64,000 bases of DNA from Candidatus Epulonipiscium sp. (GTDB lineage: Bacteria > Bacillota_A > Clostridia > Lachnospirales > Cellulosilyticaceae): positions 62,001 to 126,000 of the forward strand of contig DUUM01000179.1 in NCBI GenBank assembly GCA_012841565.1, written 5' to 3'. A program made the translations under genes and the position numbers. The notes beneath the pieces were generated by a model that searched no databases, was not told the origin of the DNA, and was given only the letters and a program-made list of their open reading frames with translations. Positions 15,396 to 24,145 of the stretch are shown here, one piece after another. Position 1 is the stretch's first letter, and every line of letters begins with the position of its first letter.

Positions 15396-16865
15396 CTATA
15401 CTTCTATATCCCACTTATTAATACGACGTATAATAATCTCTTGGTCTGCAAAAAACTCAATGCCTGCTGCATCTGAATCTGGATACACAGTAGCGGACAT
15501 AACGCGCTCACCTTCTTGCATAAAAACTTCCACGGAACTTCGGTCTATAAAAACTCTTAACTTTAATATATTATCATAAAGAGGAATAATAGTTTTTCTT
15601 ACATTATCTTGATCTATTTCTTGTCCGCTATTAGAACGATCAAAAACAAACTTAGACTCTTCCCTATTATAATATAATTTTGTCTCTTGTTTATTATTTT
15701 TCAAAATACTTAATCCAAAGTTTTTTGCTTGTAGGGCATCTATTTCTATTTCTAACTCTATATGTTGACCTTGAACGCCCTCAAGTACTACTTTATCTAG
15801 TACTGATATGTCCTTATAAGTTACAGGATTTATGCGGTATTGTTTAATATCATCTACAGGAATTTGATATAACTTCCCATTAATCATTTTCAATTCCCTA
15901 GGAAGAGTCATGGCTCCAGCCCAATTATGGTTTTGAGTATTTGTAGGATTATTCCTTTCCCACATATTCATCCAAGCAATCATAATCCGGCGTCCTCTGT
16001 TATCTTCCAAAGTCTGAGGTGCATAAAAATCAAATCCATCATCAATCTGATCCATGGTGTGATAATCATATTTTCCAGTCTCCAAATCTAATTTACCAAC
16101 AAGATACAAACTAGAATGCATATTAGAGTACTTTTCCCCCTCTTTTTCTAAAAACTGTGGAGAAATAATTAATACATCTTCTCCCTCCATAGGAAACACA
16201 TCAGGGCACTCCCATATATCCCCAATTTTATGTTCACTACGTGCAAGTTCGCCCACATATTCCCATTCTAATAAGTCTTTAGATTTATATAATAAAACTT
16301 GACCACTTTTATCTTTATGCCTTGCACCTATTACTGTGTAGTAATAGTCGCCACGTAGAAAGACTTTAGGATCCCTAAAATCTTGTGGCATTGTATAATC
16401 TGGTGCGTCTTTACTTCCAATTACAGGATTAGTTGCAAGCTTTTCAAATTCAATACCATCTTTAGATCTTGCTATATTTTGTACCTGCCTAATATTTGCA
16501 GGATTTCCTGGATCAGGATCTAAATGTCCTGTGTACATTAAATATAATTCCCCATCCTTTTCAATGGCGCTTCCGGAAAAGCATCCACTAGCATCAAAAG
16601 TTGAATCTGGTGCTAATGCCACCGGTAGATGGTCCCACTTTATTAAATCTTTACTTTTTACATGTCCCCAGTGCATAGGCCCCCATTCACTACTATATGG
16701 ATGGTATTGATAAAACAGATGATACTCCTCTTTATACATACAAAATCCATTGGGATCATTAATCCAACCAATCTCTCCCATAACATGATATTTTTGTCGA
16801 TATTCAGGGTCTACTTTAAATTTATTTTCTTCAATATAATTACGTGCCTTTTGTAAATTACTCAT
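15396..16865 (-). CDS. Sucrose-6-phosphate hydrolase / beta-fructosidase, GH32
   Basis: Start at ATG 16865, nine bases after AAGGAG; 489 residues. The five-bladed propeller carries WINDPNG (nucleophile Asp, about residue 35), the transition-state Asp in DFRDPK and the acid/base Glu in WECPD. The C-terminal beta-sandwich includes DRSSVEVFMQEG. It splits fructose from sucrose, sucrose-6-phosphate or short fructans. No signal peptide, so it is cytoplasmic. With no PTS gene present and ABC permeases beside it, the imported substrate is likely an unphosphorylated oligofructoside. It is coupled to scrK. Confidence 0.92.
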   Translation of the reverse strand: MSNLQKARNYIEENKFKVDPEYRQKYHVMGEIGWINDPNGFCMYKEEYHLFYQYHPYSSEWGPMHWGHVKSKDLIKWDHLPVALAPDSTFDASGCFSGSAIEKDGELYLMYTGHLDPDPGNPANIRQVQNIARSKDGIEFEKLATNPVIGSKDAPDYTMPQDFRDPKVFLRGDYYYTVIGARHKDKSGQVLLYKSKDLLEWEYVGELARSEHKIGDIWECPDVFPMEGEDVLIISPQFLEKEGEKYSNMHSSLYLVGKLDLETGKYDYHTMDQIDDGFDFYAPQTLEDNRGRRIMIAWMNMWERNNPTNTQNHNWAGAMTLPRELKMINGKLYQIPVDDIKQYRINPVTYKDISVLDKVVLEGVQGQHIELEIEIDALQAKNFGLSILKNNKQETKLYYNREESKFVFDRSNSGQEIDQDNVRKTIIPLYDNILKLRVFIDRSSVEVFMQEGERVMSATVYPDSDAAGIEFFADQEIIIRRINKWDIEV

Positions 16866-16924
16866 ACTACTCATCTCCTTATGTAAATTAATAATCACAT
16901 TACCTTTTCATGTTAATTTAAAAT

Positions 16925-16960
16925 AAACCAGAATAAGTATACAAGTTCTTATTCTGGTTT
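16925..16960 (-). terminator. Hairpin between the permease and GH32 genes
   Basis: A perfect 13-bp stem (AAACCAGAATAAG with its complement) closes a ten-base loop, followed on the minus strand by TTTATTTT. It probably separates the ABC transporter transcript from GH32-scrK or lowers read-through. Confidence 0.65.
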
Positions 16961-16994
16961 ACTTTTCTTATTACCTATGAATAACCTAAGACTT

Positions 16995-17896
16995 TTATCC
17001 CTTAACCGATCCTATCATTGTACCTTTTACAAAGTATTTTTGTAGGAATGGGTATAATATCAAAACAGGAACACTTGCTACCATTATTACCCCATACTTA
17101 ATTAATTCTGAAACCCTTTGCTGGGCTGCATATGAGGCAGCATCCATAGACATTTGTGTTGTATTAACTTGATTTTGAACTAAAATATTTCTTAGGATAA
17201 TTTGGAGTGGGTATAAAGATTCGCTCCTCAGATAAATTAAAGCATCAAAAAATGAATTCCAGTGACCTACGCCATAGTAAAGAACTAAAATAGCAATAAT
17301 TGGTTTAGAAAGTGGTAACACAATTTTACTAAAGAACTGTGCATCAGAACAGCCATCAATAACTGCTGCCTCCAACAGTTCATCAGGTAGGGTATTTTCT
17401 AAAAATGTACGTGCTATAATTAAATTAAAGACTGATATGACATTGGGTATTACTAACGCCCAAATTGTGTTTAACATCTTTAACTCTTTTATTACTAAGT
17501 AAGTAGGTATAAGTCCTCCGTTAAAAAATAAGGTAAATGTTATAAATAAGGTAAAAACCTACGGCCTGGTAAATCTTTTCTAGATAAGGCATATGCCCCT
17601 GTTAATGTTAAGACTATATTAATGATTGTCCCTACAATAGTATATATTAGTGAGTTTTTGTATCCTACCCATATAGAATTATCCCTAAAAATTCTCTGAT
17701 ACCCTTCTAGTGTGATATTTTTAGGAAGTAACCATACTTCTCCTGCATAGATGGCACTTGGGTCACTAATAGATGCAATAACCATAAAATATAACGGATA
17801 TAAAACTAATATTACACAAATCGTTAATATGGTGAAATTAAGCATATCAAAAATCCAGTCTTCTGTAGATCTTGCACTTCTATTTAATATTCGCAT
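16995..17896 (-). pseudogene. Sugar ABC transporter permease (LplC/YtcP type), frameshifted
   Basis: Two pieces of one roughly 300-residue permease. The N-terminal piece (17896-17540) ends KDLPGRRFLPYL and stop; the C-terminal piece continues in another frame to 16995 and ends KGTMIGSVKG. Reading across the break gives the family consensus TLFITFTLFFNGGLIPTYLV if one T is restored to the TTTTT run near 17555. The EAA loop ELLEAAVIDGCSDAQFF is intact. Unless the base is a sequencing error, the transporter is inactive. It pairs with the preceding permease and the remnant binding protein to form a CUT1-type importer, presumably for oligofructosides. Confidence 0.82.
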
Positions 17897-17908
17897 TTTC
17901 TTTCCCCC

Positions 17909-18850
17909 TTACCATAAACTAGTGTTAGATAATTTTCTTGATAATTTATTAGCGCCTACTACCAATACTAAATTAATTACCGAGTTAAATAATCCCACAG
18001 CCGTTGAAAAACTATATTGTGCTTGTTCTAAACCAACCTGGTATACATAAGTAGGTAAAATAGATGATTTTTGCATATTTAGTGCTGTTTGCATAAGCAA
18101 TGCTTTTTCATGACCAATTCCCATAATGCCACCTAAGGCTAAAATAAGCATAATTACAATTGTTGGTAATATACCAGGAATGTCTACATGTATTATTCTT
18201 TGTAGTTTATTAGCCCCATCTACAATCGCTGCTTCATGTAATTCTTGAGATATACCTGCTAATGCCCCAAGGTAAACAATTGTTCCAAATCCTGTGGTTT
18301 GCCATATACCTGACAAAATATACATTGGTTGAAACCATCCAGCTTCCCCAAAAAAGAATACTGTCTCCCCCCCAAAGTATTGAATAATTTTGTTAATAAG
18401 CCCTGATGATGGCGATAAAAACACCATCATCATTCCTACCAATACCACTACAGAAATAAAGTTGGGTGCATAAATAACTGTTTGTACAAACTTTTTGTAT
18501 TTTCATGTTTAAATTGATTGAGTAAAAGTGCCAAGATAATAGGAAGTGGAAAAGAAAAAAGCAATCCATATACGCTTAGGCCTACTGTATTCTTTAGTAA
18601 ATCTACAAAATTGTATGAATTAAAAAATCTAACAAAATGATCAAACCCGACCCATGAGCTACCCAAAATACCCTTGCTAGCAACAAACTTCTTAAATGCA
18701 ATTTGAACCCCATACATTGGCACATACCTAAAAATAATGACCCATATAAGTGTCGGGAGAAGAAACAAGTATAATTGATATTTCTCTAGTATATGCTTTG
18801 TTTTGATACTTTGCTTTTTGTCTCTACCACAATAACCACCCTCTTTTTGT
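17909..18850 (-). pseudogene. Sugar ABC transporter permease (LplB type), frameshifted
   Basis: The N-terminal piece (FLLPTLIWVIIFRYVPMYG) runs to 18448 and the C-terminal piece to 17909 in a different frame. Adding one A to the run in GAAAATAC near 18500 restores the family sequence HEKYKKFVQTVIYAPNF, so a single-base loss is inferred. The EAA loop ELHEAAIVDGANKLQR is present. The 5' end is unclear. The in-frame region back to about 18840 has no ATG, GTG or TTG before TTG 18768, which is too far into the first helix, so the start may also be damaged. It ends 12 bases before the second permease. Confidence 0.8.
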
Positions 18851-18865
18851 TATGTAGATTACTCA

Positions 18866-18879
18866 CGTAATCGTTTACC
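18866..18879. promoter_or_regulatory. LacI-type operator before the permease genes
   Basis: CGTAATCGTTTACC matches the TAATCGTTTAC motif that also occurs twice upstream of the LacI gene and once upstream of the binding-protein remnant. It lies in the gap between the repressor gene and the permeases. Confidence 0.55.
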
Positions 18880-18912
18880 TTACTGTCTGCATCTATCTGT
18901 TAGATGCAGAAT

Positions 18913-19914
18913 CTAGCAGGATTCCCTTTTTATTATTTCTGTCAGTAATTTATATTCTTTATACTCTTTACCAGGTAATTGTATTCTACTTAAAAGTATC
19001 TCAGCTGCTTTTTTCCCTAATTCAATTGAAGGTTGCTTAATCATTGTAAGTGTCGGTGTCGTTACCTTGGCCCATTCATAATCATCAAACCCAATTACTG
19101 CAACATCTTCAGGGATTTTATATTTATGTTCTTGTAAAAACTTAAATACTCCCATAGTCATTACATTGTTACTCACAAATATGGCGGTTACACTTTCTTG
19201 ATCCGCTAATTCTTGTGCTAATTGGTATCCACTTTCAAATTTAGAAATCCCCTCTCTAATTAGTTTTGGATTAATTTCTAACTTATAATCCAAGAAGACT
19301 TGTTTATATCCTTCTAATCTTTGAATAGTTGATGAAACATCTAGGGCACCGGTAACAAATCCTATGTTCTTATGTCCTTTTTTAATCAGAGACTCTACTG
19401 CCTCATATGTTCCTTGATACCCATTTGCTAGAACACAGTCTCCTTCATACCCCTCTGGTCTTCTATCAATAAATACTAAAGGGAACTCTGGATGTAAAAG
19501 TTCTTTTAAATAAGAGTGGTCTTTAGCTGTTGGCGCTATAATCATACCATCTACTTGTTGTGCATTTAATATCCTTATTTGTTCTTGTTCATCTTCTACA
19601 CTTTCATTTGAATTGCATAGTATTAAGTTATATCCATCTTCTTTTAGAACAGATTGTATCCCTTGGGCCACAGACATAAAAAAAGAGTTTGAAGTGTCAT
19701 TTTCTAGTACTGGTACTAATAGGCCTACGGTTTTTGATTTTTGACTGCGTAGACTTCGGGCCACATAATTAGGTCTATAATCTAAGTCTTTCATTGCATT
19801 CGTTACTTTCAATTTTGTATCTTCTGCAACATATCTTGTTTTATTAATCACATGAGAAACAGTTGCTGTTGAAACGCCAGCTTTCAGTGCAACATCTTTA
19901 ATACTTGGAACCAT
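18913..19914 (-). CDS. LacI-family repressor of the fructan locus
   Basis: Start at ATG 19914 (MVPSIKDVALKAG), nine bases after AAAGGAG; ATG 19920 is only three bases from it. The protein has 333 residues: an N-terminal helix-turn-helix (IKDVALKAGVSTATVSHVIN), a hinge with RSLRSQKSKTVGLLVP, then a sugar-binding periplasmic-like core ending in IKQPSIELGKKAAEILL. It probably releases DNA on binding a sugar from fructan breakdown. Repeated TAATCGTTTAC sites lie directly upstream of this gene and before two transporter genes, indicating autoregulation and control of the locus. The protein looks intact although its target genes are decaying. Confidence 0.9.
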   Translation of the reverse strand: MVPSIKDVALKAGVSTATVSHVINKTRYVAEDTKLKVTNAMKDLDYRPNYVARSLRSQKSKTVGLLVPVLENDTSNSFFMSVAQGIQSVLKEDGYNLILCNSNESVEDEQEQIRILNAQQVDGMIIAPTAKDHSYLKELLHPEFPLVFIDRRPEGYEGDCVLANGYQGTYEAVESLIKKGHKNIGFVTGALDVSSTIQRLEGYKQVFLDYKLEINPKLIREGISKFESGYQLAQELADQESVTAIFVSNNVMTMGVFKFLQEHKYKIPEDVAVIGFDDYEWAKVTTPTLTMIKQPSIELGKKAAEILLSRIQLPGKEYKEYKLLTEIIKRESC

Positions 19915-19963
19915 GCTCATCTACTCCTTTCTTCTATAAATAAGAATTTTAATTATGTACAGT

Positions 19964-19987
19964 TAATCGTTTACGTAATCGTTTACT
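19964..19987. promoter_or_regulatory. Two abutting LacI-type operators upstream of the repressor gene
   Basis: TAATCGTTTACG (19964-19975) is followed at once by TAATCGTTTACT (19976-19987), a direct repeat with a 12-bp period. The position about 50 bases upstream of the repressor start suits autorepression. A catabolite (cre-like) role cannot be excluded, since the half-sites are similar. Confidence 0.6.
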
Positions 19988-20077
19988 TATTTTTATTTTA
20001 CTCTATTTATTTTGCTCTGTCAATACTATTTGTTTGTTTTAGCTATCTTATATGATATATCGGATTTAATATACTTA

Positions 20078-20123
20078 AATATTGCCTAAAAGTCTATATA
20101 AAGCTGACCTTATAGGCAATATT
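20078..20123. repeat. Inverted repeat in the gap downstream of the GH32 remnant
   Basis: Eleven-base arms AATATTGCCTA and TAGGCAATATT are separated by 24 bases. No T-run follows on either strand, so it is not a typical terminator. The region 19988-20143 otherwise holds nothing I can identify. Confidence 0.45.
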
Positions 20124-20143
20124 ATATACTACTGTTCTCTTTA

Positions 20144-21145
20144 TTAATTGCTTGTTATTAGTTCGTAAATTATTTTTGCACATTGTGCTCTTGTTAGTTT
20201 GTTAGCAGTTGTAAAACTTATATCTTCTTGTAGCTTCTAATAAACACCCTGTAACTCCCACACTTCTAGTTTATCAATTGTAATTGCACTTGCCCCATGC
20301 AAGCTTAGTTTTCTTTTTTCATTTTCTGTATAATTTCTAAGGGTCATAGATTTCCTTTCATTAAGATAACTTTCTATCATAGAATGATCTAAATAAAAAT
20401 GAATGGATGTTAACTCTTCTTGTGTGTCTACTTTATCAACATCCCCCCTTAACCTTCCAACTTCTACCCCATTATCTTTAGCACCGTATACCATTTGCTT
20501 TTTGTCATAATAAACTTCTACTGTCTTATCTTCGCCATACTCTACGCCAACACCTAAATAATCAACACTTGCTTCTACCTGAATTTCAAACATATTGCCT
20601 GAAATTAAATCTAATGCTTTATTAGCATCTTCTAAGCTAACATTTTCCAAATCTACTAACTTACTTTTTCTAACCTTTTTTAATTCCTCAATGGGTTTTA
20701 CCCCTACAGATTCATCATTATTTAAAAACAGTTCTACTGGTAGTCCTCCATTATGTGCCCACCCTGCTTCATATTCATCTTTGGATGTTCTCTTTCCCTG
20801 GCTAATGGTAAAAACCACACTTCTATTATCCGGCGTCACAAATCCACTTGCCCCAGTGAATGTTCCTTTTCCTAAGTCAATAAGCTTTGGTAGTTCATGT
20901 TCTGGTATAAATTTAAAGTTTTCTTTATCCCAGCTTCCTGTCCAATAATAAGTCTCTACAATTTCATTATCTATCTGGCAAGCGCATAGCAATAAAATAT
21001 ACTTTTTAATCTCTCCGTGTTTATTTCTAAGGGGTAATAATACAGGAAGTTCCCATATATGGCCAACTTCTTCACACAAGGCATAGTCATATTCCATAAT
21101 AAAATTTCGATATGTCCAGTTATACATATCTCTTGACGTATAAAG
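20144..21145 (-). pseudogene. Truncated GH32 glycosidase with an SLH-domain remnant
   Basis: The frame from about 21145 to 20239 reads LYTSRDMYNW, then WELPVLLPL (the acid/base region of GH32) and a beta-sandwich C-terminus (IHFYLDHSMIESYL). The N-terminal part with the nucleophile WINDPN and the RDP block is missing. After the TAG at 20237-20239 the same frame continues for 30 codons. That tail includes DISFTTANKLTRAQCAKIIYEL, an S-layer-homology (SLH) pattern, and ends at TAA 20144. The ancestral enzyme was therefore probably a wall-anchored extracellular fructanase. Its upstream edge joins the binding-protein remnant in a deletion fusion near 21145. Confidence 0.75.
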
Positions 21146-21713
21146 TCAGGCATTCCAAATGATCCAAAGAAGTCTGCAATATCCATACACCACTCATCTG
21201 ACATGAAGCTAAAAGGAACTTCATCTGCTTTACCATTACCATTTGGATCTCCGTTTTTAAAAGCTTTTAGTACTGCATAAAATTGCTATGTTGTCTGTGG
21301 AATTTCTAACCCCAAATTATCTAGCCATGTTTTATTAATCGATACAAAAAACGGTACTGCTCCTAGCCCCATTTCTTCAGCTCGTGGTAGCGAATAAATA
21401 TGGCCATCTGGTGCAGTCATTAGCTGTTTAATTTCAGGTCTTTTTTCTAAGATTTTCTTTAAATTAGGAGCATGTTCGTCAATTAGGTCTTCTAGTGGAA
21501 TAATTGTACCACCTTCACCATAATTAACAATATCTAAATCACTAAATCCTGAATTGTAAAATGCATCAGGTAAATCGCCACTAGCTAATAATAAGTTTTT
21601 CTTGGTTTGATAATCAGTATCTGGAATGTTCTCCCACTCTATATGTACATTAGTCTCCTTTTCTAGGTCCTGGAAGATAAGCATTTCATCAAAGTTTGAT
21701 GATTTTGGTTATC
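21146..21713 (-). pseudogene. Sugar-binding lipoprotein remnant (truncated at both ends, internal stop)
   Basis: The readable part begins near PKSSNFDEMLIFQDLEKETN, without signal peptide or lipobox. It continues through HIEWENIPDTDYQTKKNLLLA to IPQTT, meets an in-frame TAG (21286-21288), then goes on in the same frame with QFYAVLKAFKNGDPNGNGKA and DIADFFGSFGMPD before joining the GH32 fragment. The pattern is that of the LplA/LipO-type extracellular solute-binding proteins that serve LplB/LplC permeases. The gene has lost its 5' end, one glutamate codon and its 3' half. Only the upstream operator survives. Confidence 0.75.
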
Positions 21714-21736
21714 GGAATACATATCTACACCTCATT

Positions 21737-21748
21737 TAATCGTTTACG
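21737..21748. promoter_or_regulatory. LacI-type operator upstream of the binding-protein remnant
   Basis: TAATCGTTTACG, identical to the first operator at 19964, lies about 25 bases before the remnant. The remaining bases up to 21866 show no further signal. Confidence 0.55.
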
Positions 21749-21866
21749 TCGTTATTTAAAACAAGATTACCATGTAATTTATTCGTTGTTAACACTAATT
21801 TGTATTTAAACATAAATTTTATATTGAAAACCACTATTCTTTTGTGAATTTTTATTTTTTGTTCAC

Positions 21867-21912
21867 ACACAATAAGCCAGATAGGATTTCCATCCCACCT
21901 GGCTTATTGTGT
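21867..21912. terminator. Hairpin after galE
   Basis: ACACAATAAGCCAG (21867-21880) and its exact complement (21899-21912) form a 14-bp stem with an 18-base loop. No T-run follows on the minus strand, so termination strength is uncertain; it may instead protect the 3' end. Confidence 0.5.
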
Positions 21913-21948
21913 CATACGCCTCGTATTATCAAGACCTATCTATTTTAG

Positions 21949-22962
21949 CTATGCTTCGTATCCGTTAGGATTGCCACTTTGCCATCTCCAAGAGTCCTCA
22001 CACATTTCATCAAGGTCCCTAATTGCTTCCCAGCCCAGCTCATTTTTAGCCTTTGTTGAATCCGCATAACAGGTAGCAATGTCTCCGGCTCTTCTTGGCA
22101 TCATTTTGTATTTAATCTCTTTACCTGTAACCTTCTCAAATCCTTTAACAACATCTAATACACTATAGCCTATTCCTGTTCCTAGGTTATAGGCTATAAC
22201 ACCTTGTTTTTCTTTAAGTTTTTCAACTGACTTTACGTGGCCTACTGCTAAGTCAACAACGTGGATGTAGTCACGTACACCTGTACCATCTGGCGTATTG
22301 TAATCATCCCCAAATATACTTAGATAATCTAATTTACCAACTGCAACTTGGGTGATATAAGGTACTAAGTTATTTGGAATTCCTTTTGGATTCTCGCCAA
22401 TGGTTCCACTCTTATGGGCGCCAATTGGATTAAAATATCTCAGAAGGATAATGTTCCATTCAGGATCTGCAGCATATAAATCCCTAAAGATATCTTCTAA
22501 CATCAGTTTTGTACGTCCGTATGGATTGGTTACTGATAATGGAAAATCCTCCGTTATTGGCACGCTAGTTGGATCACCGTATACAGTAGCGGAAGAACTA
22601 AATATAATATTTTTCACATTATGATTTCTCATAACATCACATAATACAAGTGTTCCAGATACGTTATTGTAATAGTATTCTAAAGGCTTTCGCACTGATT
22701 CCCCCACTGCCTTAAGTCCTGCAAAGTGAATAACTGCATCAATTTTTTCTGCTGTAAAAATCTTATCCAACGCGTCTGCATCTAATATGTCAGCTTCATA
22801 AAACTTAACGTCTTTACCTGTAATCTTTTTTACTCTTGCTAAAGATTCTTCGCTTGAGTTAGATAAGTTATCTAAAACAACAACTTCATACCCCTCTTTT
22901 AAAAGCTCTATACATGTGTGACTTCCAATATATCCTGCTCCACCTGTTACTAAAATTGACAT
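21949..22962 (-). CDS. galE: UDP-glucose 4-epimerase
   Basis: A 337-residue short-chain dehydrogenase fold: NAD-binding [10 protein letters not shown] at residues 7-16, the catalytic Ser/Thr region SSSATVYG and the YGRTK Tyr-Lys pair near 150. ADILD and [12 protein letters not shown] are typical GalE blocks. It interconverts UDP-glucose and UDP-galactose for galactose use and cell-surface glycans. It follows the nucleotidyltransferase gene by about 70 bases, with a palindromic repeat in between. Length and motifs are normal. Confidence 0.96.
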   Translation of the reverse strand: MSILVTGGAGYIGSHTCIELLKEGYEVVVLDNLSNSSEESLARVKKITGKDVKFYEADILDADALDKIFTAEKIDAVIHFAGLKAVGESVRKPLEYYYNNVSGTLVLCDVMRNHNVKNIIFSSSATVYGDPTSVPITEDFPLSVTNPYGRTKLMLEDIFRDLYAADPEWNIILLRYFNPIGAHKSGTIGENPKGIPNNLVPYITQVAVGKLDYLSIFGDDYNTPDGTGVRDYIHVVDLAVGHVKSVEKLKEKQGVIAYNLGTGIGYSVLDVVKGFEKVTGKEIKYKMMPRRAGDIATCYADSTKAKNELGWEAIRDLDEMCEDSWRWQSGNPNGYEA

Positions 22963-22983
22963 TTTGCATCATCCTTCTCTATT

Positions 22984-23026
22984 TGGGGACAGTCCCTGCT
23001 TCAATGCATTGAAGTGGGGACTGTCC
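22984..23026. repeat. Palindromic repeat related to the 14403 element
   Basis: Arms beginning GGGACAGTCCC fold back on themselves with two G-U type mismatches around the centre CAATGCATTG. The outer GGGGACAGTCCCT-CTTCA pattern is shared with the 48-bp palindrome at 14403. It lies in the gap between the galU-like gene and galE and may modulate read-through. Confidence 0.7.
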
Positions 23027-23031
23027 CTATA

Positions 23032-23955
23032 TTATTTTCCTGCCCATAACATAACGGGATATTTCTCGTCTTTTTTAAGTTGGTTTATTGCCTTTGCTAC
23101 TGTGGCTTTATCTTCTTGGTAAGTGACACCATGCCACTGATCAGTCGTTTTTGACACATAGACATTTGCCTTGTCTTGTTTTAATAAATCATGTATAACA
23201 CTTGGTAAAAAGTACTCTGATTTTAATGGGTTTAGGGTTATGTTTTTATCTAGGAAGGTAACAAATCCCATTTCTAACTCTTTTAAAAGGCTCTTGCTAA
23301 ATCCCCATATATTCATTGAGGCTACGCTGTTTTCAGGAAGGCTTATCCAAGTTGTACCGTCTTCTGTATAGGCTGGCCCATTTTCCTTTTTCTCAATCTG
23401 GGTGCGTTCTATAATATCAACTAGAAAATCATTGGCATCTAGTTCACATATTCCTCTTGAAACATGGCCATTCTCTGTAAGGGTTTTATCAAGCTTATAG
23501 CCTACCATTGTATATTTATATTTGTCATTATCTTCTGTTGTAATCAGGTAATCATAAATAAGTTTAAAAGCAGTTGGTCCATAGTAATCATCAGCATTTA
23601 GAACTGCAAAAGGCCCATCTATAACGTCTTTACAACTTAAGATTGCATGGCCTGTCCCCCAAGGTTTAACTCTACCTTCTGGCACTTTATATCCGGTTGG
23701 TATATTGTCTATTTCTTGATAAACATATACTACCTCAATGTGTTTTGACAATTTATCGCCTATAGCTTCTTTAAAGTCTTTTTCTATTTCATGCTTTATA
23801 ATAAAGACTACTTTTTCAAATCCTGCTTTGATCGCATCATAGATGGAGAACTCCATCATAATGTGTCCTTCCGAATCAATTGGATCTATTTGCTTTAGGC
23901 CACCGTATCTACTTCCCATACCTGCTGCCATTATAACTAATACTGGCTTCTTCAT
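23032..23955 (-). CDS. Sugar-phosphate nucleotidyltransferase (GalU-like)
   Basis: Start at ATG 23955 (MKKPVLVIMAAG) after GGAGG; an in-frame TTG upstream is within the ribosome site. The 307-residue protein has MAAGMGSRYGGLKQIDPI, the nucleotide-binding loop, and LNADDYYG, whose aspartates hold the metal. These motifs fit NTP-transferases that make NDP-sugars. Adjacency to galE suggests UDP-glucose formation. However the sequence departs from classical GalU, and other NDP-sugar products are possible. A strong promoter (24033-24005) starts the galU-like/galE pair. Confidence 0.85.
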   Translation of the reverse strand: MKKPVLVIMAAGMGSRYGGLKQIDPIDSEGHIMMEFSIYDAIKAGFEKVVFIIKHEIEKDFKEAIGDKLSKHIEVVYVYQEIDNIPTGYKVPEGRVKPWGTGHAILSCKDVIDGPFAVLNADDYYGPTAFKLIYDYLITTEDNDKYKYTMVGYKLDKTLTENGHVSRGICELDANDFLVDIIERTQIEKKENGPAYTEDGTTWISLPENSVASMNIWGFSKSLLKELEMGFVTFLDKNITLNPLKSEYFLPSVIHDLLKQDKANVYVSKTTDQWHGVTYQEDKATVAKAINQLKKDEKYPVMLWAGK

Positions 23956-24004
23956 ATTATGTTCCTCCAATATATTATGGTAACTACATATGTACCTAAT
24001 TTAT

Positions 24005-24033
24005 ATTATAAACCTTATAGAAAAGGTTTTCAA
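24005..24033 (-). promoter_or_regulatory. Promoter of the nucleotidyltransferase-galE operon
   Basis: On the minus strand TTGAAA (24033-24028) and TATAAT (24010-24005) are 17 bp apart, near consensus for sigma-A. Confidence 0.65.
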
Positions 24034-24106
24034 TGGTATTATTGCTTTTTTATATACTTTGTTACTTTATTAACAATTCGTGCCCTATTCTATGGGGTAA
24101 AATGCC

Positions 24107-24145
24107 AAAAGGCAAGGAAGCTTAAATCGCTTTCCCTTGCCTTTT
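24107..24145 (-). terminator. Terminator overlapping the end of the ABC exporter gene
   Basis: AAAAGGCAAGG and CCTTGCCTTTT form an 11-bp stem; the gene's stop codon lies in the loop. The minus strand continues with a short T-rich stretch. Confidence 0.6.

Noticed and set aside
21128..21285. A separate small gene between the binding-protein and GH32 remnants
   Set aside because: The frame is the continuation of the binding-protein remnant after the TAG, joined to the GH32 fragment, not an independent gene.
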